A DNA stretch of 64,000 bases from JALZAI01 sp038212215 (GCA_038212215.1 JBBQUT010000002.1:1-64000), one strand, 5' to 3'. Numbered from the stretch's first letter, positions 50,518-61,850 are shown. The notes: generated from the letters alone by a model not told the origin. A program made the numbers and translations.

Positions 50518-51582
50518 ATGGAGCCGCGAGACCCGGTCGCCGATCTGCGCAGCATCGCCTTCCTGCTCGAGCGCGCACGCGAACCGACGTATCGGGTGAA
50601 GGCCTTCCGGACCGCCGCCGGTGTCGCCGAAGAGCTGACGAGTGAGGAGCTCTCGATCCGGGCGGTCGACGCCACGCTCACCAAGCTGAGCGGGATCGGT
50701 GACACGACCGCCCGATGCATCACCGAATCGCTGGGCGGCGAGCAGCCGGCGTACTTGCGGCGGTTGCTCGCGCAGGAACCCGAGCCGGTCGACCTGGCGA
50801 CCGCCGCGCTTCGGCAGCGACTGCGCGGGGATTGCCATGCCCATTCGAACTGGTCCGACGGCGGCTCGCCGATCCGCGAGATGGCGGTGACCGCCCGCGA
50901 ACTGGGCCACGACTACCTCGTGCTGACCGACCACTCACCCCGCCTGACGGTCGCCAACGGCCTTTCTGCCGACCGGCTGGAGCGCCAGCTGGACGTGGTC
51001 GCCGAACTCAACGACGCCTTCGCAGCCGAAGCTGTCGCCAGTGGCATGCCCCCGTTTCGTATCCTGACCGGCATCGAGGTCGACATCCTCGACGCAGGCA
51101 CGCTCGACCAGCAGCCGGCACTGCTGGCCCGCCTCGATCTCGTCGTCGCGAGCGTGCACTCCAAGTTGCGCATGCCAGCGCAGGAGATGACACCCCGGAT
51201 GGTTGCCGCAATTTCCAACCCGCACACCGACGTATTGGGCCATTGCACCGGTCGGCTGATCACCGGCGGTCGCGGTACGCGTCCCGAGTCGCAGTTCGAG
51301 GCCGACATCGTCTTCGCCGCCTGCGAGCGCTTCGGGGTCGCCGTCGAGATCAACAGCCGTCCGGAGCGGTTGGATCCGCCCCGTACGCTGCTGCGCATGG
51401 CGATCGAGGCAGGGTGCCTGTTTTCGATCGACACCGACGCGCACGCCCCTGGCCAGCTCGACTGGCAGGTCAACGGATGCGCGCGCGCTGTCGAGTGCGA
51501 GCTCGAGGCGCGCCGCATCGTGAACACCTGGGCGATGGACGATCTGCTGGCCTGGACGGGTGATCACGCGGTGCGTCCGTGA
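50518..51582 (+). CDS. PHP-domain phosphoesterase with N-terminal helix-hairpin-helix (PolX-tail-like)
   Basis: The 354-residue protein has an N-terminal ~90-residue domain like the HhH region of family X polymerases (RVKAFRTAAGVAEELTSEEL, then LSGIGDTTARCI). A PHP phosphoesterase domain follows: GDCHAHSNWSDGGSPI, LTDHSPRLTVANGL, GIEVDILDAG, ASVHSKLR, GHCTGRLI and DTDAHAPGQLD. It looks like the C-terminal half of PolX without the polymerase palm, a common actinobacterial form. Possibly a DNA-repair phosphatase or nuclease. ATG 50518 chosen. Confidence 0.82.
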   Translation: MEPRDPVADLRSIAFLLERAREPTYRVKAFRTAAGVAEELTSEELSIRAVDATLTKLSGIGDTTARCITESLGGEQPAYLRRLLAQEPEPVDLATAALRQRLRGDCHAHSNWSDGGSPIREMAVTARELGHDYLVLTDHSPRLTVANGLSADRLERQLDVVAELNDAFAAEAVASGMPPFRILTGIEVDILDAGTLDQQPALLARLDLVVASVHSKLRMPAQEMTPRMVAAISNPHTDVLGHCTGRLITGGRGTRPESQFEADIVFAACERFGVAVEINSRPERLDPPRTLLRMAIEAGCLFSIDTDAHAPGQLDWQVNGCARAVECELEARRIVNTWAMDDLLAWTGDHAVRP

Positions 51583-52199
51583 TCGTGCCCGCGAAGGTCG
51601 TCCGGAGCAATGAGCGGTTCATGACGGCTCAGCCCGGCATCGACAGCCACCACTGTTTCTCGGCCGGCGCGCACTACGATCCGTCCCGGCTCGGTGTGGG
51701 CGCGCTGATCGCCGTGGACGAGCACGTCCTCGCGCCCGGCACCGGATTCGCCGAGCATGCGCATCGTGGCGTGGCAATCGTGAGCTGGGTCGTCGCAGGG
51801 GTGTTGCGTCACGGCGCGGACCTGCTCGTGCGGCCGGGCGACGTCTTGCTGCAGTCGACCGGTTCAGGGGTCCGGCACACCGAGGTCAACGGTTCGGACT
51901 CGCCACTTCGCTTCATTCAGACGACATTGCTGCAGACGACGCCGCGGGCGCCGGTGACGCGATTCGTCGAGCTGCCACTTGTGCTCGACTCGGGCCGCTT
52001 TGACGTGCACCGCTCGGGTGCGCGCACGGTCGATGCGCCGGCGCATCTGTTGATCGTTCATGGTGAGTTCGCGTTGACCTGCACAACGACCTGCACAACG
52101 ATGTCCACCACGCTCGGCGCCGGCGACAGCGTGACATTGCTTGCTGGCGCAGGGATCGAGGGCACCGGGGAACTTCTGGTGTGCGAACTGTACAGCTGA
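51579..52199 (+). CDS. Pirin-like cupin protein
   Basis: The 206-residue bicupin begins SNERFMTAQPGIDSHHCFSA then GAHYDPSRLGVGALIAVDEH, with the metal-binding FAEHAHRGVAIVSWVVAG and GVRHTEVNGSDSPLRFIQT. This matches the pirin/YhaK group. Some members are quercetin dioxygenases; others are redox sensors. It starts with GTG 51579 overlapping the PHP stop. The C-terminal part holds a Thr/Cys-rich repeat (TCTTTCTTMSTT), unusual for the family. Confidence 0.85.
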   Translation: MIVPAKVVRSNERFMTAQPGIDSHHCFSAGAHYDPSRLGVGALIAVDEHVLAPGTGFAEHAHRGVAIVSWVVAGVLRHGADLLVRPGDVLLQSTGSGVRHTEVNGSDSPLRFIQTTLLQTTPRAPVTRFVELPLVLDSGRFDVHRSGARTVDAPAHLLIVHGEFALTCTTTCTTMSTTLGAGDSVTLLAGAGIEGTGELLVCELYS

Positions 52200-52250
52200 C
52201 GTCCTAGTGTCAATAACGCACCAGCATCCGACAACCGAGGGAAATTCACA

Positions 52251-53204
52251 GTGCATCAGATCAACCTTGGCGGCCTGACCGTCTCGGCCCAGGGACTGGG
52301 CTGCATGGGCATGAGCCAGAGCTATGGCGCGGCCCACTGGGACGAGTCGATCGAGACGATTCATCGCGCGCTCGAGATCGGCGTGACATTCTTGGACACT
52401 GCCAACGTCTACGGCGCCGGCCATAACGAGGTACTCGTCGGACGTGCTCTGCACGATCGGCGTGGGCATGTGCAGCTCGCCACGAAGATGGGCATCGACA
52501 ACAGCGCCGGTTGGGATGAACGCAAGATCCGCGGCAAGGCCGGCTACGTCAAGCAGGCGTGCGAGGATTCGCTGCTACGCATGGGCGTCGATGTTATCGA
52601 CCTGTATTACCTGCACCGTCCGCCGCAGGACACCGAGATCGAGGAGACCGTCGGTGCGATGGCCGAACTCGTCACCGAGGGCAAGGTGCGTTACCTCGGG
52701 TTGTCCGAGGTCGATGACGGATTGCTACGGCGCGCTTGCGCCATCCACCCGATCGCAGCGGTGCAGAGCGAATACTCGTTGTGGACACGCGACCCGGAAA
52801 CCACGGTTCTGGACGCGTTACGCGAATTCGGGGTCGCGCTCGTGCCGTTCTCGCCACTCGGCCGCGGCTTCTTGACCGGGACCGTGGACCCTTCGGCGTT
52901 CGGCGCGAAGGACTTTCGCGCGAGCAACCCGCGCTTCGTCGGCGAGGCGGGGCAGGCCAACCGCCGCATTGCCGACGCAGTGGGTGCTGTCGCGGCCCGT
53001 CACGAGGTACCTGCGTCGCAGATCGCGCTGGCCTGGGTGCAGGGTCAGTCCGAGCGCCTCGGGATCCCGGTGGTGCCGATCCCCGGCACCAAGCGGGTGC
53101 GGTGGCTCGAGCAGAACGTCGGCGCGTTGCACGTCGAACTCACCGCGCAGGACCTCGCGGAACTCGATCCGCTCGGGGCGCAGGTGTCCGGCGCTCGTTA
53201 CTGA
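52251..53204 (+). CDS. Aldo/keto reductase
   Basis: The 317-residue AKR (YccK/Tas-like branch) has the catalytic Asp/Tyr in FLDTANVYGAGHNE, Lys in LATKMGID, His in YLHRPPQDTEIEE, and the cofactor segment IPGTKRVRWLEQNVGAL. It should reduce carbonyl compounds with NADPH. The start is GTG 52251. It converges on aceE with a 20-bp gap. Substrate unknown. Confidence 0.88.
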   Translation: MHQINLGGLTVSAQGLGCMGMSQSYGAAHWDESIETIHRALEIGVTFLDTANVYGAGHNEVLVGRALHDRRGHVQLATKMGIDNSAGWDERKIRGKAGYVKQACEDSLLRMGVDVIDLYYLHRPPQDTEIEETVGAMAELVTEGKVRYLGLSEVDDGLLRRACAIHPIAAVQSEYSLWTRDPETTVLDALREFGVALVPFSPLGRGFLTGTVDPSAFGAKDFRASNPRFVGEAGQANRRIADAVGAVAARHEVPASQIALAWVQGQSERLGIPVVPIPGTKRVRWLEQNVGALHVELTAQDLAELDPLGAQVSGARY

Positions 53205-53224
53205 GCGAGCCGCGAAGGGGCGCT

Positions 53225-55993
<2,769 letters not shown>

Positions 55994-56080
55994 CCTGCGC
56001 AGCCGCTAGGGTCAGGTCATGAGCTACCACCGGGTAACGCAGCTTGCCGGTGCAGGCTGATCGCAGGGAGGATGACAGTC

Positions 56081-56515
56081 GTGAGTACGAGCCGGACGTC
56101 CGGCACTGCACCAGGCGTGGCCGAGCGGATGGGCCTGAAACCGTCCATGCTCGTGATGGAGATCGGTTTCGACGACGACGTCGATGATGACTTGCGTTCC
56201 GAGATCGAGTCGCATACCGGCGAACGATTGTTGAACGAGGAAACCGACGAGGTCGTCGATTGCGTCCTGCTCTGGTACCGAGCTGACGACGGCGACCTGG
56301 TCGACCTTCTGGTCGACGCCGTGAGTCCGCTCGCCGACGACGGAGTGATCTGGCTGCTCTCGCCCAAGCGGGGGCGCGAGAGCTACGTCGAACCGTCCGA
56401 TATCAGCGAGGCAGCCTCCGTGGCCGGGCTGTCCCAGACCTCGATCACCACGGTCAGCGCGGAGTGGTCCGGAGCCCGTCTGGTCGGTCGCAAATCACCC
56501 GGAGGAAAGCGATGA
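56081..56515 (+). CDS. DUF3052 family protein
   Basis: The 144-residue actinobacterial protein has GLKPSMLVMEIGFDDDVDDD and IESHTGERLLNEETDEVVDC early, then DDGVIWLLSPKRGRESYVEP and a SQTSITTVSAEWSGARLVGR end. Function unknown; it corresponds to Rv2239c, next to ahpE and aceE in M. tuberculosis. GTG 56081 is preferred because GGGAGG at 56066-56071 is correctly spaced; ATG 56072 would be too close. It overlaps ahpE by 4 bp. Confidence 0.88.
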   Translation: MSTSRTSGTAPGVAERMGLKPSMLVMEIGFDDDVDDDLRSEIESHTGERLLNEETDEVVDCVLLWYRADDGDLVDLLVDAVSPLADDGVIWLLSPKRGRESYVEPSDISEAASVAGLSQTSITTVSAEWSGARLVGRKSPGGKR

Positions 56516-56967
56516 TCACAGTCGGCGACGAAGCCCCCGACTTCACCCTCAAGGACCAGAACAACGAAGAGGTCACGCTATCGGCGTTCCGCGGCGAGCA
56601 GGCGGTGCTGATCATCTTCTATCCGCTCGCCTTTACCGGCATCTGTACCGGCGAATTGTGCGATGTGCGCGACGACATGCAGTCCTTCCAGAACGACGGC
56701 GTGCAGACGGTCACGATCAGTGTCGACTCCCCCTATTCGCACAAGGTCTTCAGCGAGCGCGAGGGCTATGAGTTCCCGCTGCTGTCGGACTTCTGGCCGC
56801 ACGGCGCGGTGGCCCAGGCGTACGGCGTGTTCAACGACGTCACCGGCTTCGCCAATCGTGGGACGTTCCTGGTGGACAAGCAGGGCATCGTCCGCTTCGC
56901 CGAGATGAACGGGCCCGGCCAGGGGCGCGACGCCAACGACTGGCGACGCGCGATCAGCTCACTCTGA
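56512..56967 (+). CDS. ahpE: AhpE-type one-cysteine peroxiredoxin
   Basis: The 151-residue peroxiredoxin has the peroxidatic Cys in FYPLAFTGICTGELCDVRDD (about residue 45) and Arg later in FANRGTFLVDKQG. It reduces peroxides and peroxynitrite; mycothiol/mycoredoxin recycle it in mycobacteria. A second Cys at CTGELC lies 5 residues after the first and is conserved in AhpE. ATG 56512 overlaps the DUF3052 stop, behind GGAGGAAAG. Confidence 0.9.
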   Translation: MITVGDEAPDFTLKDQNNEEVTLSAFRGEQAVLIIFYPLAFTGICTGELCDVRDDMQSFQNDGVQTVTISVDSPYSHKVFSEREGYEFPLLSDFWPHGAVAQAYGVFNDVTGFANRGTFLVDKQGIVRFAEMNGPGQGRDANDWRRAISSL

Positions 56968-57576
56968 GTTCGCCGACCCCGGCCGGCGGGCGCGCACTAG
57001 GCAGTCGATCGCCGGGCGGTCCGCACCCGCGACCGGGCGCAGCACCTCTTCGGCGCGCTCGATGCTGACGTCGATACCGTCGAGATCCGCTGCGACGTCC
57101 GCGGCTGTATAGAGGACCCCCGGGTTCTGCGGGCCACCCGTGCCGTCGTCGATGTTGCGCGAGTCGTGGGCGATCACCAGCAGCGTCGCGCCTTCTGCCA
57201 GCGCGTGTGCGGCGTTGCGTATCGCGCTTCGGCGCTCGTGGGCGGGCAGTTGCAGGTAGCAGAGCAACGCGAGATCAAACCGGACGTCGCTGCGATAGGC
57301 GGTCGCGTCGGCCAGCAGCCAGTTCACGGCGCGCTTGCCAGGCAGGGCGGATTCGAGGGTGCGCGCCTTGTCCAACGCAACGGCGGAGAAATCCAGGGCT
57401 GTCACCTGCCAACCGAGCCCGGCCAGCCATAGCGCGTTGCGACCCTCCCCGCAGGCCAGGTCCAGCGCGCGTCCCGGCGCCAGATCGCCCGCCTCGGACG
57501 CCACCCAGCGATTGGGCGCCACGCCCCAGACCAGCTCACCGGCGCCGTAGCGCTCGTCCCATTCGCTCGCCGTCAT
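56959..57576 (-). CDS. Class I SAM-dependent methyltransferase (TehB/thiopurine-like)
   Basis: The 205-residue protein has WDERYGAGELVWGVAPNRWV, ALDLACGEGRNALWLAGLGW (SAM motif I), TALDFSAVALDKAR and FDLALLCYLQLPAHERR. The WDERY...PNRW start is typical of TehB/tellurite-type methyltransferases in actinobacteria. Its ATG overlaps the SURF1 stop by 4 bp and its 3' end overlaps the convergent ahpE by 9 bp. Substrate unknown. Confidence 0.85.
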   Translation of the reverse strand: MTASEWDERYGAGELVWGVAPNRWVASEAGDLAPGRALDLACGEGRNALWLAGLGWQVTALDFSAVALDKARTLESALPGKRAVNWLLADATAYRSDVRFDLALLCYLQLPAHERRSAIRNAAHALAEGATLLVIAHDSRNIDDGTGGPQNPGVLYTAADVAADLDGIDVSIERAEEVLRPVAGADRPAIDCLVRARRPGSANSE

Positions 57577-58415
57577 CGCAGGCTGCGTCCGTAGCGATCG
57601 GCGAGCTTGGCAGCGACCTCGCTTTGCGGGTCGTCGCCGTCGAGCTCTGCCGCCGCGTGCTCGCGACGCTCGGCGCGCGCCATCGCAAACGGCGCCGCCA
57701 GCGCGAGCAAGGCGAACAGATACCACTGCAGGATGTAGGCGAAGTGCTGCGGTTCTACCGCGCCGCCCGCCGGGTTGGACAGGTCCGGTCCCGGGATCGC
57801 GGTGAGCCCGCTCACGCCCGGCTGGCCGGCGAGCAGCTCCACGTAGCCGTCGTACACCGGACTCCCCAGCCGGCGCTGCTGGTCGTCGGGGTTGATCGAT
57901 TCGACCTGGCCGCCAGGCAGTTGTGCCGCGCCGTCGTGGCGCGACTCGGCGAGTTGCACGCGGGCCCGGACGCTCACCGGGCCGCCTGGCGGCCGCGGGG
58001 GAGTGAGGCTGGCTGAGGTGACGAAGCCACGCACCACGAGCAGGTCGCCGTGCTTTGTGTGCAGGGGCGTCAGCACGAGCAGGCCGTTGCGATCATCGAC
58101 ACTGCGGTTGCGTACCAGCGACTGGTTCGCGGTGTCGTACGTGCCGCTGGCTGTGACTGTGCGGTACCGGACGCGGCTCTCGGCGACCGACGCCTTCGCA
58201 TCGATCAGTGGCAGCAATCGCGACACTGGGACGGGGCGCTGGTGCGCGTTGGCACGCAGCGCGTCGTTCGCGGCAACCTTGCCGTCCAGGCGGGCGATCT
58301 GCCAGGTGCCGGCCGCGATGCAGATGAGGGCGACGACCACCATCAGCACCGACAAGGCTGCATAGCGAGGCTGGCGCACGACGCGCAGCGCGGACGTCAG
58401 CCTCGATTCCAGCAC
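57573..58415 (-). CDS. SURF1-family cytochrome oxidase assembly protein
   Basis: The 280-residue protein has an N-terminal membrane helix (LSVLMVVVALICIAAGTWQI), the family GTWQIARLDGKVAANDALRA, a periplasmic domain with VTASGTYDTANQSLVRNRS and VRGFV, and a C-terminal helix YILQWYLFALLALAAPFAMA. SURF1 helps insert haem in cytochrome c oxidase. The same gene lies next to the ahpE region in M. tuberculosis (Rv2235). Confidence 0.9.
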   Translation of the reverse strand: MLESRLTSALRVVRQPRYAALSVLMVVVALICIAAGTWQIARLDGKVAANDALRANAHQRPVPVSRLLPLIDAKASVAESRVRYRTVTASGTYDTANQSLVRNRSVDDRNGLLVLTPLHTKHGDLLVVRGFVTSASLTPPRPPGGPVSVRARVQLAESRHDGAAQLPGGQVESINPDDQQRRLGSPVYDGYVELLAGQPGVSGLTAIPGPDLSNPAGGAVEPQHFAYILQWYLFALLALAAPFAMARAERREHAAAELDGDDPQSEVAAKLADRYGRSLR

Positions 58416-58501
58416 GTCAATACGGTACGGCTTTCGTCAGCACGGCGTTCGGTCGCACGGTTGCCCGGTAGCCTGATCGACGCCCGGCTTGCCGCGCCGG
58501 C

Positions 58502-58573
58502 GGGCGCTTAGCTCAGCGGAAGAGCACTCGGTTTACACCCGAGCGGTCACTGGTTCGATCCCAGTAGCGCCCA
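58502..58573 (+). tRNA. tRNA-Val (anticodon TAC)
   Basis: The 72-nt cloverleaf has acceptor GGGCGCT/AGCGCCC, D-arm GCTCAGCGGAAGAGC, anticodon stem CTCGG/CCGAG with loop TTTACAC (anticodon TAC, reading GUA), and T-arm CTGGTTCGATCCCAG. The 3' CCA is not encoded (A then CCC). The tRNA lies between SURF1 and the decayed zone. Confidence 0.97.
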
Positions 58574-58576
58574 CCC

Positions 58577-58606
58577 TCTACGGGTCATGTTTTTTTGACC
58601 TGTAGA
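58577..58606 (+). terminator. Stem-loop directly 3' of tRNA-Val
   Basis: Arms TCTACGGGTCA (58577-58587) and TGACCTGTAGA (58596-58606) pair over 11 bp with one G-U, closing an 8-nt loop TGTTTTTT. It starts 4 bp after the tRNA. The T-run is in the loop, not after the stem, so it is not a textbook intrinsic terminator, but it is a strong hairpin positioned to end or process the tRNA transcript. Confidence 0.55.
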
Positions 58607-59108
58607 TACCTCGGCCGATCTCGGCAGGCTGGCAATCTTGCCCTCAGTCCGCGACGAGTCTGCGAAAAGTCGGCGAGCGGCGCAGATGACGGCGTCCAGA
58701 CGGCACTTGAACCGGACTCGGCAGGTCGGCAACGCGATGTGAGATGCTCATCGCCGCCGATTTGCTGCACCGGGTCGAGGACGGCCGCATCCTGCCCCTG
58801 CTCGAGCGCCTCGAGCTTTAGGCCAACGGCCGCATCGAGCTTTGGGCCAACGGCACTCTTCGGCATGGTCGCGCACCGAGAGCGGCATGAGCATGCCCGC
58901 GACGCGGCCGGTCCGATCGTTTGCGGATGCAGGGAGAGCGGCGGCGTCTACCTATGGCCGCGATCCCATAAGCAGTTCCGGGAGTGGGCCCGACGATCTT
59001 GGTGGACGGGCGCTTCGGCAGCACGGCCCGCGGCGTTTCACAGATCGTGGTGGGGCCAGCGAAAGCCGCCCAACGAGGGTTTAGCCGGCCGTCGTGAACC
59101 TCACCGTC
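58607..59108. other. 500-bp region without intact gene, downstream of tRNA-Val
   Basis: No intact coding region is seen. One forward frame (about 58742-58820) reads MLIAADLLHRVEDGRILPLL ending LERLEL-stop, which faintly resembles a SnoaL-like C-terminus. The rest has no recognisable content. With the broken genes further right, this suggests a decayed or rearranged stretch. Confidence 0.4.
58811..58854. repeat. Imperfect 20-bp direct duplication
   Basis: TCGAGCTTTAGGCCAACGGC (58811-58830) is repeated with one mismatch at 58835-58854, separated by CGCA. It lies in the decayed stretch and looks like a small local duplication. Confidence 0.8.
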
Positions 59109-59858
59109 TCAGATCCGTACTTGTGCCACTGGGTTACCGGCCGGGTCGATGATGCTGATCATGGATATGTCACCGGCGCGAAAGCTGGTTGGCGTGCGCA
59201 CGACGGCGGTCTGACCGGGGATGGCGGGCCAGCTGCCGACGACCTCCCGACGGCCGGTGCGGTCAATGGCAACCGCGGTGTAGTTGCCGTGGCGGAAGAT
59301 CTGCGACGTGTAGGTGCAGGCGAGGTTGACCTGGTCCCAGGAGTCGTGCCGCGTCACACTCACGTGAGCGGCCAGGACGGGCGTCGACACCGTTGTCGTG
59401 TACACCGGCCCGCTCGCCGACGTGACCGACGAGTGTGGCCGCCCGAGCACCAGTACGGCGACCAGTGCGGCGATGCAGGCCGCCGCCACGACGACTAGAG
59501 CGCGACCGATGAGCCGGCGGCGACCCCGCTCGCGACGCACCGCGCGGAGCAGGCTCGGCAGGAGCGCATCCGGAAGCTCGGCCACCGACGGTGCCGATCG
59601 TGCTGCGACGCCTCCACCGTCGGTATTGAGTGGCGAAGCGGCGTCCCGGGACGGGAGGACGGTGAACTCGCTGAGGTCAGCGGCGAAGGTGTGAGGCGGC
59701 GCGAGCCGAAGGAGATCGGGAGTCGGCCACAGCGCGGCCACGCGGCGGATGCAGTCATCACAGGACTCGAGGTGGGCCTCGAACGCGTCGCGGTCGGCTG
59801 TCGACAACGACCCCAGGACGTACGCCGCATCGTCGTGTTCGAATGGATCGCCGGTCAC
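59109..59858 (-). CDS. Membrane-anchored zinc-binding anti-sigma factor (RslA-like)
   Basis: The 249-residue protein has an N-terminal zinc anti-sigma domain with H-x3-C-x2-C (FEAHLESCDDCIRRVAAL, about residues 24-41). An acidic/Pro linker, one membrane helix (LIGRALVVVAAACIAALVAV, residues ~128-148) and an extracytoplasmic sensor-like domain follow. GTG 59858 overlaps the sigma stop (GTGA). It should sequester the sigma factor encoded upstream until an oxidative or envelope signal releases it. Confidence 0.88.
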   Translation of the reverse strand: MTGDPFEHDDAAYVLGSLSTADRDAFEAHLESCDDCIRRVAALWPTPDLLRLAPPHTFAADLSEFTVLPSRDAASPLNTDGGGVAARSAPSVAELPDALLPSLLRAVRRERGRRRLIGRALVVVAAACIAALVAVLVLGRPHSSVTSASGPVYTTTVSTPVLAAHVSVTRHDSWDQVNLACTYTSQIFRHGNYTAVAIDRTGRREVVGSWPAIPGQTAVVRTPTSFRAGDISMISIIDPAGNPVAQVRI

Positions 59859-60490
59859 TTCACGCCTCCTACCTCGTCGATGGCATGTCTGAACGCCTGC
59901 AGTGCATAGTGCGTCCGCGACTTGACTGTGCCGGTGGGCACGCCGAGCTTCAACGCCGCCTCGGCCACTGTCGACCCACGCAAGTAGGTCTCGGACAGGA
60001 CCTCCCGATGGACCGCGGACAGCCGGCCAAGCGCCGCTACGACCAGCCGACGATTGTCGAGCTGGTCCATCTCGTCGGACACGACCACCTCCGGCGGCGT
60101 GTCTCTCAGCACTTCGTGACGCGCGCGACTGGAGCGCCATTCGTCGATCAAGATGCGCCGCGCGACCGTGAACAACCATGGGCGCGCCGAGCCGCGGGAC
60201 TGGTCGAGCACGGACGGGTTCCGCCAGGCGCGCAGTAACGTTTCTTGGACGATGTCCTGGGCCCGTGCGCGGTCGCCGTTGGTGAGCCCGACAAGGTAGC
60301 TCCACAGCGCTCGCGCGTGTTGGTCGTGCAGGACACGCATGAGGTCTTCGTCGCTCATCGGTGACCGTTGCTCACCCAGGATCTCGCGCAGCGTCTGCGG
60401 TGCATCGTTCTCGCGGTCGTCCGGCGCGTGACGAGCTACTGCGCTCGGCGGGAACGATTGGCCCCGTCGGGCGTCGTTGATCGCGCTCAA
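59855..60490 (-). CDS. ECF sigma factor, SigL/SigK-like
   Basis: The protein has the sigma-2 region DIVQETLLRAWRNP and ARPWLFTVARRILIDEW, and sigma-4 ALGRLSAVHREVLSETYLRG with HTH GVPTGTVKSRTHYALQAFRH. It resembles mycobacterial SigL. TTG 60490 (211 residues, 44-residue N-terminal extension, overlapping the stop of a small upstream frame) or ATG 60358 (167 residues, close to SigL length) may be the start. Third-position GC in the extension looks coding. A SigL-type promoter lies at 60553-60580, implying autoregulation. Confidence 0.9.
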   Translation of the reverse strand: MSAINDARRGQSFPPSAVARHAPDDRENDAPQTLREILGEQRSPMSDEDLMRVLHDQHARALWSYLVGLTNGDRARAQDIVQETLLRAWRNPSVLDQSRGSARPWLFTVARRILIDEWRSSRARHEVLRDTPPEVVVSDEMDQLDNRRLVVAALGRLSAVHREVLSETYLRGSTVAEAALKLGVPTGTVKSRTHYALQAFRHAIDEVGGVK

Positions 60491-60546
60491 TGCCGCTGTC
60501 CGGAATGGCGACGCTTGCCGTCGGCGAACGCGAGGTGAGCAGTCAT
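60487..60546 (-). CDS. Possible 19-residue leader peptide ahead of the sigma gene
   Basis: ATG 60546 opens a 19-codon frame (MTAHLAFADGKRRHSGQRH) whose TGA overlaps the TTG 60490 of the sigma gene (ATTGA). The A of its ATG lies seven bases past the -10 hexamer at 60553-60558, the normal distance for a transcription start, so the mRNA would begin exactly with AUG. Leaderless mRNAs are common in actinobacteria. The peptide has no known function; it may only couple translation. Inferred. Confidence 0.35.
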   Translation of the reverse strand: MTAHLAFADGKRRHSGQRH

Positions 60547-60552
60547 GCCCCC

Positions 60553-60580
60553 TACACGAAGTGCCGCCGGCGTCGGTTCA
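60553..60580 (-). promoter_or_regulatory. SigL-type ECF promoter (TGAACC-N16-CGTGTA)
   Basis: On the minus strand TGAACC (60580-60575) and CGTGTA (60558-60553) are separated by 16 bp, matching the published mycobacterial SigL consensus (TGAACC-N16-18-CGTgtA). It directs transcription into the SigL-like sigma/anti-sigma pair, as expected for autoregulation. Confidence 0.7.
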
Positions 60581-60712
60581 CCTTGAGACCGGCGCCCTGT
60601 CCGGCCTCGACGGCTGAGTCGAGCGGGGATCGTTGACCACGCGCCGCCGTGGGTCGGCGATGCTGATCACCCCGGCGTCCTACGCCTTCGGTTTTAGCAG
60701 CCTGATTCATCG

Positions 60713-61125
60713 GTGCTGTCGTCACCCCGAATTTTCGTGCGGGTCTTTCCTACGGCTGGTCGACTCGAGCCCGTTGTGCGGTTCTACGAGGCGCTTACCC
60801 GAGCCGAGTTCGACATGGACATGGACATCCCTGAGGCAGGCCTGCATGTTGTTGCGGTGGGCGGCTTCCTGATTCTCGAGATGGATCCCGCGGTTCTTGA
60901 TCGAGCGGACAGGCGATGCAGACGCGGTTTACTGTGCTGGCCCCGGACCTGGACGAGGCGGTGCGTGCCAGCATCGACCATGGTGCAGTGGTCGCTCAGA
61001 ATCGGTGGGAGTCGCCACCCGGGCCCAGGTACTGGCTGCGCCATCCGGACGGGATGTTGGTCGAATACTTAGAACATCGTCCCAGCCCGGACGACGTGGA
61101 CGCTCCCAGCGATCTGCTCACGTAG
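60713..61125 (+). pseudogene. VOC/glyoxalase-fold protein gene interrupted by a frameshift
   Basis: The first half, from GTG 60713, reads PRIFVRVFPTAGRLEPVVRF, YEALTRAEFDMDMDIPEAGL and VVAVGGFLILEM. The second half lies in a different frame from about 60905 (MQTRFTVLAPDLDEAVRASI ... WESPPGPRYWLRHPDGMLVE-Y). Joined, they form one VOC-type domain. One frame change near 60895-60910 separates them. It may be a true inactivation or a sequencing error; no other damage is visible. Confidence 0.7.
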
Positions 61126-61199
61126 CGGCGTCGGCGATGATTCAGCGTCTGGAGTCATTTCATCGACCAGAGCCGCGTGCACCCGCGAGCCGCGAGCGG

Positions 61200-61397
61200 T
61201 CAGCCCATCGCGTGCAAGGATTCGGCGGCGATCGTCAGTAGCAGACGGGTCTGGTCGCGTCCCCCGTACCAGGGGTAGGGATCCCCGAGGTAGCGCTGAG
61301 CGAGGGTTTCGATGTGCTCTGCTGCGCCGTCGGTTGTGGCCGTGACGACTCGGCCTCGGAGGGCGTAGTACTTGGAGGGGTTCTCCGGCGACGACAC
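61200..61397 (-). pseudogene. C-terminal fragment of a PPOX/F420-type flavin oxidoreductase
   Basis: The 65-codon fragment (PENPSKYYALRGRVVTATTD ... LAQRYLGDPYPWYGGRDQTR) matches the second half of pyridoxamine-5'-phosphate-oxidase-fold, F420-dependent proteins. The first ~70 residues are missing; beyond 61397 the DNA is instead the interior of a TetR-type gene on the other strand. Not functional as it stands. Confidence 0.7.
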
Positions 61398-61403
61398 CGA
61401 TGT

Positions 61404-61850
61404 GGCGCCAGCAAGGCCACCATCTATCGACGGTGGTCGGGAAAGACCGCGCTCGTCATCGCCGCGGCCGCGGCCTTATTCCAGGCGCCTGAGCTGCCCG
61501 ACACCGGCGACCTGCGCGAGGACCTGCTGGCGTGCGGGCATGCCTACGTGCAAACCGGCGGCCGCACCGCCGAGGTGCTGGCGAGTGTGATCAACGCGTC
61601 CCGGCACGACGCCGGACTGCGCGCGGCCTCCCGGGACACTATCGCCGCGCCGTACGGCCAGCTATTCGAACGCGTCCTATCCCGAGCGGTCGAGCGGGAG
61701 CTCCTCCGCAGCGACCTGGACGTAGAGACCCTGGCCCAAGTGTTCCCCGCGTTCGCGTATCACAGGGTCGCTGCCGAGGGGCTGCTCGTCGGCGAGGACG
61801 ACGTCGTGCGCGTCATCGACAAAGTTCTGCTACCCGCCCTCGGCCGCTGA
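61404..61850 (+). pseudogene. TetR-family regulator gene lacking its first ~40 codons
   Basis: The frame enters in the middle of the HTH (CGASKATIYRRWSGKTALVI) and continues through a complete TetR_C-type ligand domain to Leu-Gly-Arg-stop. The preceding helix of the DNA-binding domain is absent: upstream sequence in this frame is antisense of the PPOX fragment. A start codon further upstream exists but would give an unrelated N-terminus. DNA binding is probably lost. Confidence 0.75.

Noticed and set aside
58547..58732. A leftward frame covering the tRNA-Val 3' part
   Set aside because: Translation of tRNA antisense; the cloverleaf is complete.
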